A DNA stretch of 64,000 nt, taken from NCBI GenBank assembly GCA_037176705.1, contig CM073898.1, positions 34,599,488 to 34,663,487 on the forward strand, given 5' to 3'. This document shows positions 63,567 to 64,000 of this stretch, piece after piece. A program made the translations under genes and the position numbers. Under the pieces are notes generated by a model. It was not told where the DNA came from. It made no database searches and saw only the letters and a program-made list of their open reading frames with translations. This DNA comes from Molossus alvarezi (lineage: Eukaryota; Chordata; Mammalia; Chiroptera; Molossidae). Position 1 is the stretch's first letter; each line of letters opens with the position of its first letter.

Positions 63567-64000
63567 GTGCCTCAGTGCGATGTGGGTCAGAAGAAACTCT
63601 GATGCAACCACTCACAAGAATATGTGCTTCAAACCATGGCTGCAAGAAAGCAGGTAGGCAAGAATTCATAGAGCATACACAGATATGGACACACTCTGAT
63701 TTCTGAGATGTGAGGAATGCTGCCAAATCCCCCCGTTCAGCTGACTCCACCCATGTCCCTAACATTCCGAAGTTCCTTCCTGCAGGTCAGACAAAAGGTT
63801 TGAGAGAGGCCATGTCTAACACCTCTTAGCCCTTCCAATGAATTGGAGATTCAGAAAGAACTTGGAAATCAATGAGCCATTACTACTTATATGGCTGCTG
63901 GGTCTAATGTTTTCCTTGGCTACTTTCAAAGCCGCCAAGGCACATGTTTGAAGGGAAGTGCAGAGGCCACTGCTGTGGGATGGAGAGGATCATTATCTTC
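63567..64000. other. Intronic, no feature seen
   Basis: Unique-looking sequence up to the window end, presumed NRXN1 intron. Confidence 0.5.

Larger units (their letters stand above)
55673..64000 (-). other. Last NRXN1 intron (partial)
   Basis: Sequence upstream of the last exon in the direction of transcription. No other NRXN1 exon is recognised up to the window end, so the intron is longer than 8.3 kb. Long introns are usual for this gene. It contains three SINEs, a solo LTR, a SPIN element and simple repeats, listed separately. 55740-56230 and 56520-57450 show nothing recognisable. Confidence 0.8.

Overview
This window is vertebrate nuclear DNA, almost certainly from a bat of the Yangochiroptera (the Vespertilionidae are the best guess). 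Three things point there. At least twelve tRNA-derived SINE copies or fragments have the Ves-type head (GGCCCTGGC..GGTTTGGCTCAG), a CT-rich tail and a TGAGGATTAAAA end. L1 LINEs of one lineage are abundant. A SPIN-type hAT element is present, and SPIN elements are known from vespertilionid bats. The DNA is AT-rich with low CpG, and there are no operons or prokaryotic signals.

Only one host gene is visible: the 3' end of neurexin-1 (NRXN1) on the minus strand. Its last coding exon (55331-55638) encodes the juxtamembrane stalk, the single transmembrane helix and the cytoplasmic tail ending in the PDZ ligand EYYV. A repeat-poor 3' UTR of about 3.1 kb runs down to about 52250, where tandem poly(A) signals lie. 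From 55639 to the window end is the last NRXN1 intron, continuing past the window. It holds three SINEs, one of them with its tail replaced by a long mirror-symmetric polypyrimidine tract; a CpG-rich solo LTR in the sense orientation with its own TATA box and AATAAA; a SPIN element; and a repeat-free open stretch with splice-like borders that might be an unannotated exon.

Positions 1-52250 look like the intergenic desert downstream of NRXN1. It is a layered record of transposition. Old L2 copies lie at 2700-4750 (+) and 38030-39440 (-), with MIRs and an MLT1-like LTR. Old antisense L1 copies lie at 10370-11576, 26560-28960, 35935-37125 and 41055-48430. Inside or beside these sit younger L1s and Ves SINEs. 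The youngest large insertion is a full-length but dead L1 at 11577-17491 (+), with a 15-bp target-site duplication, that landed inside an older antisense L1. I saw no other protein gene, tRNA, rRNA or CRISPR array. Most open reading frames of 60-240 codons are pieces of L1 or L2, antisense shadows of them, or simple-repeat translations.

No new multi-gene system is present. The items most worth following up are around the NRXN1 3' end: the sense solo LTR, the possible cryptic exon, the SPIN copy and the triplex-prone SINE. All repeat-family names rest on recognition by eye, and boundaries without a stated target-site duplication are good to about 10-50 bases.
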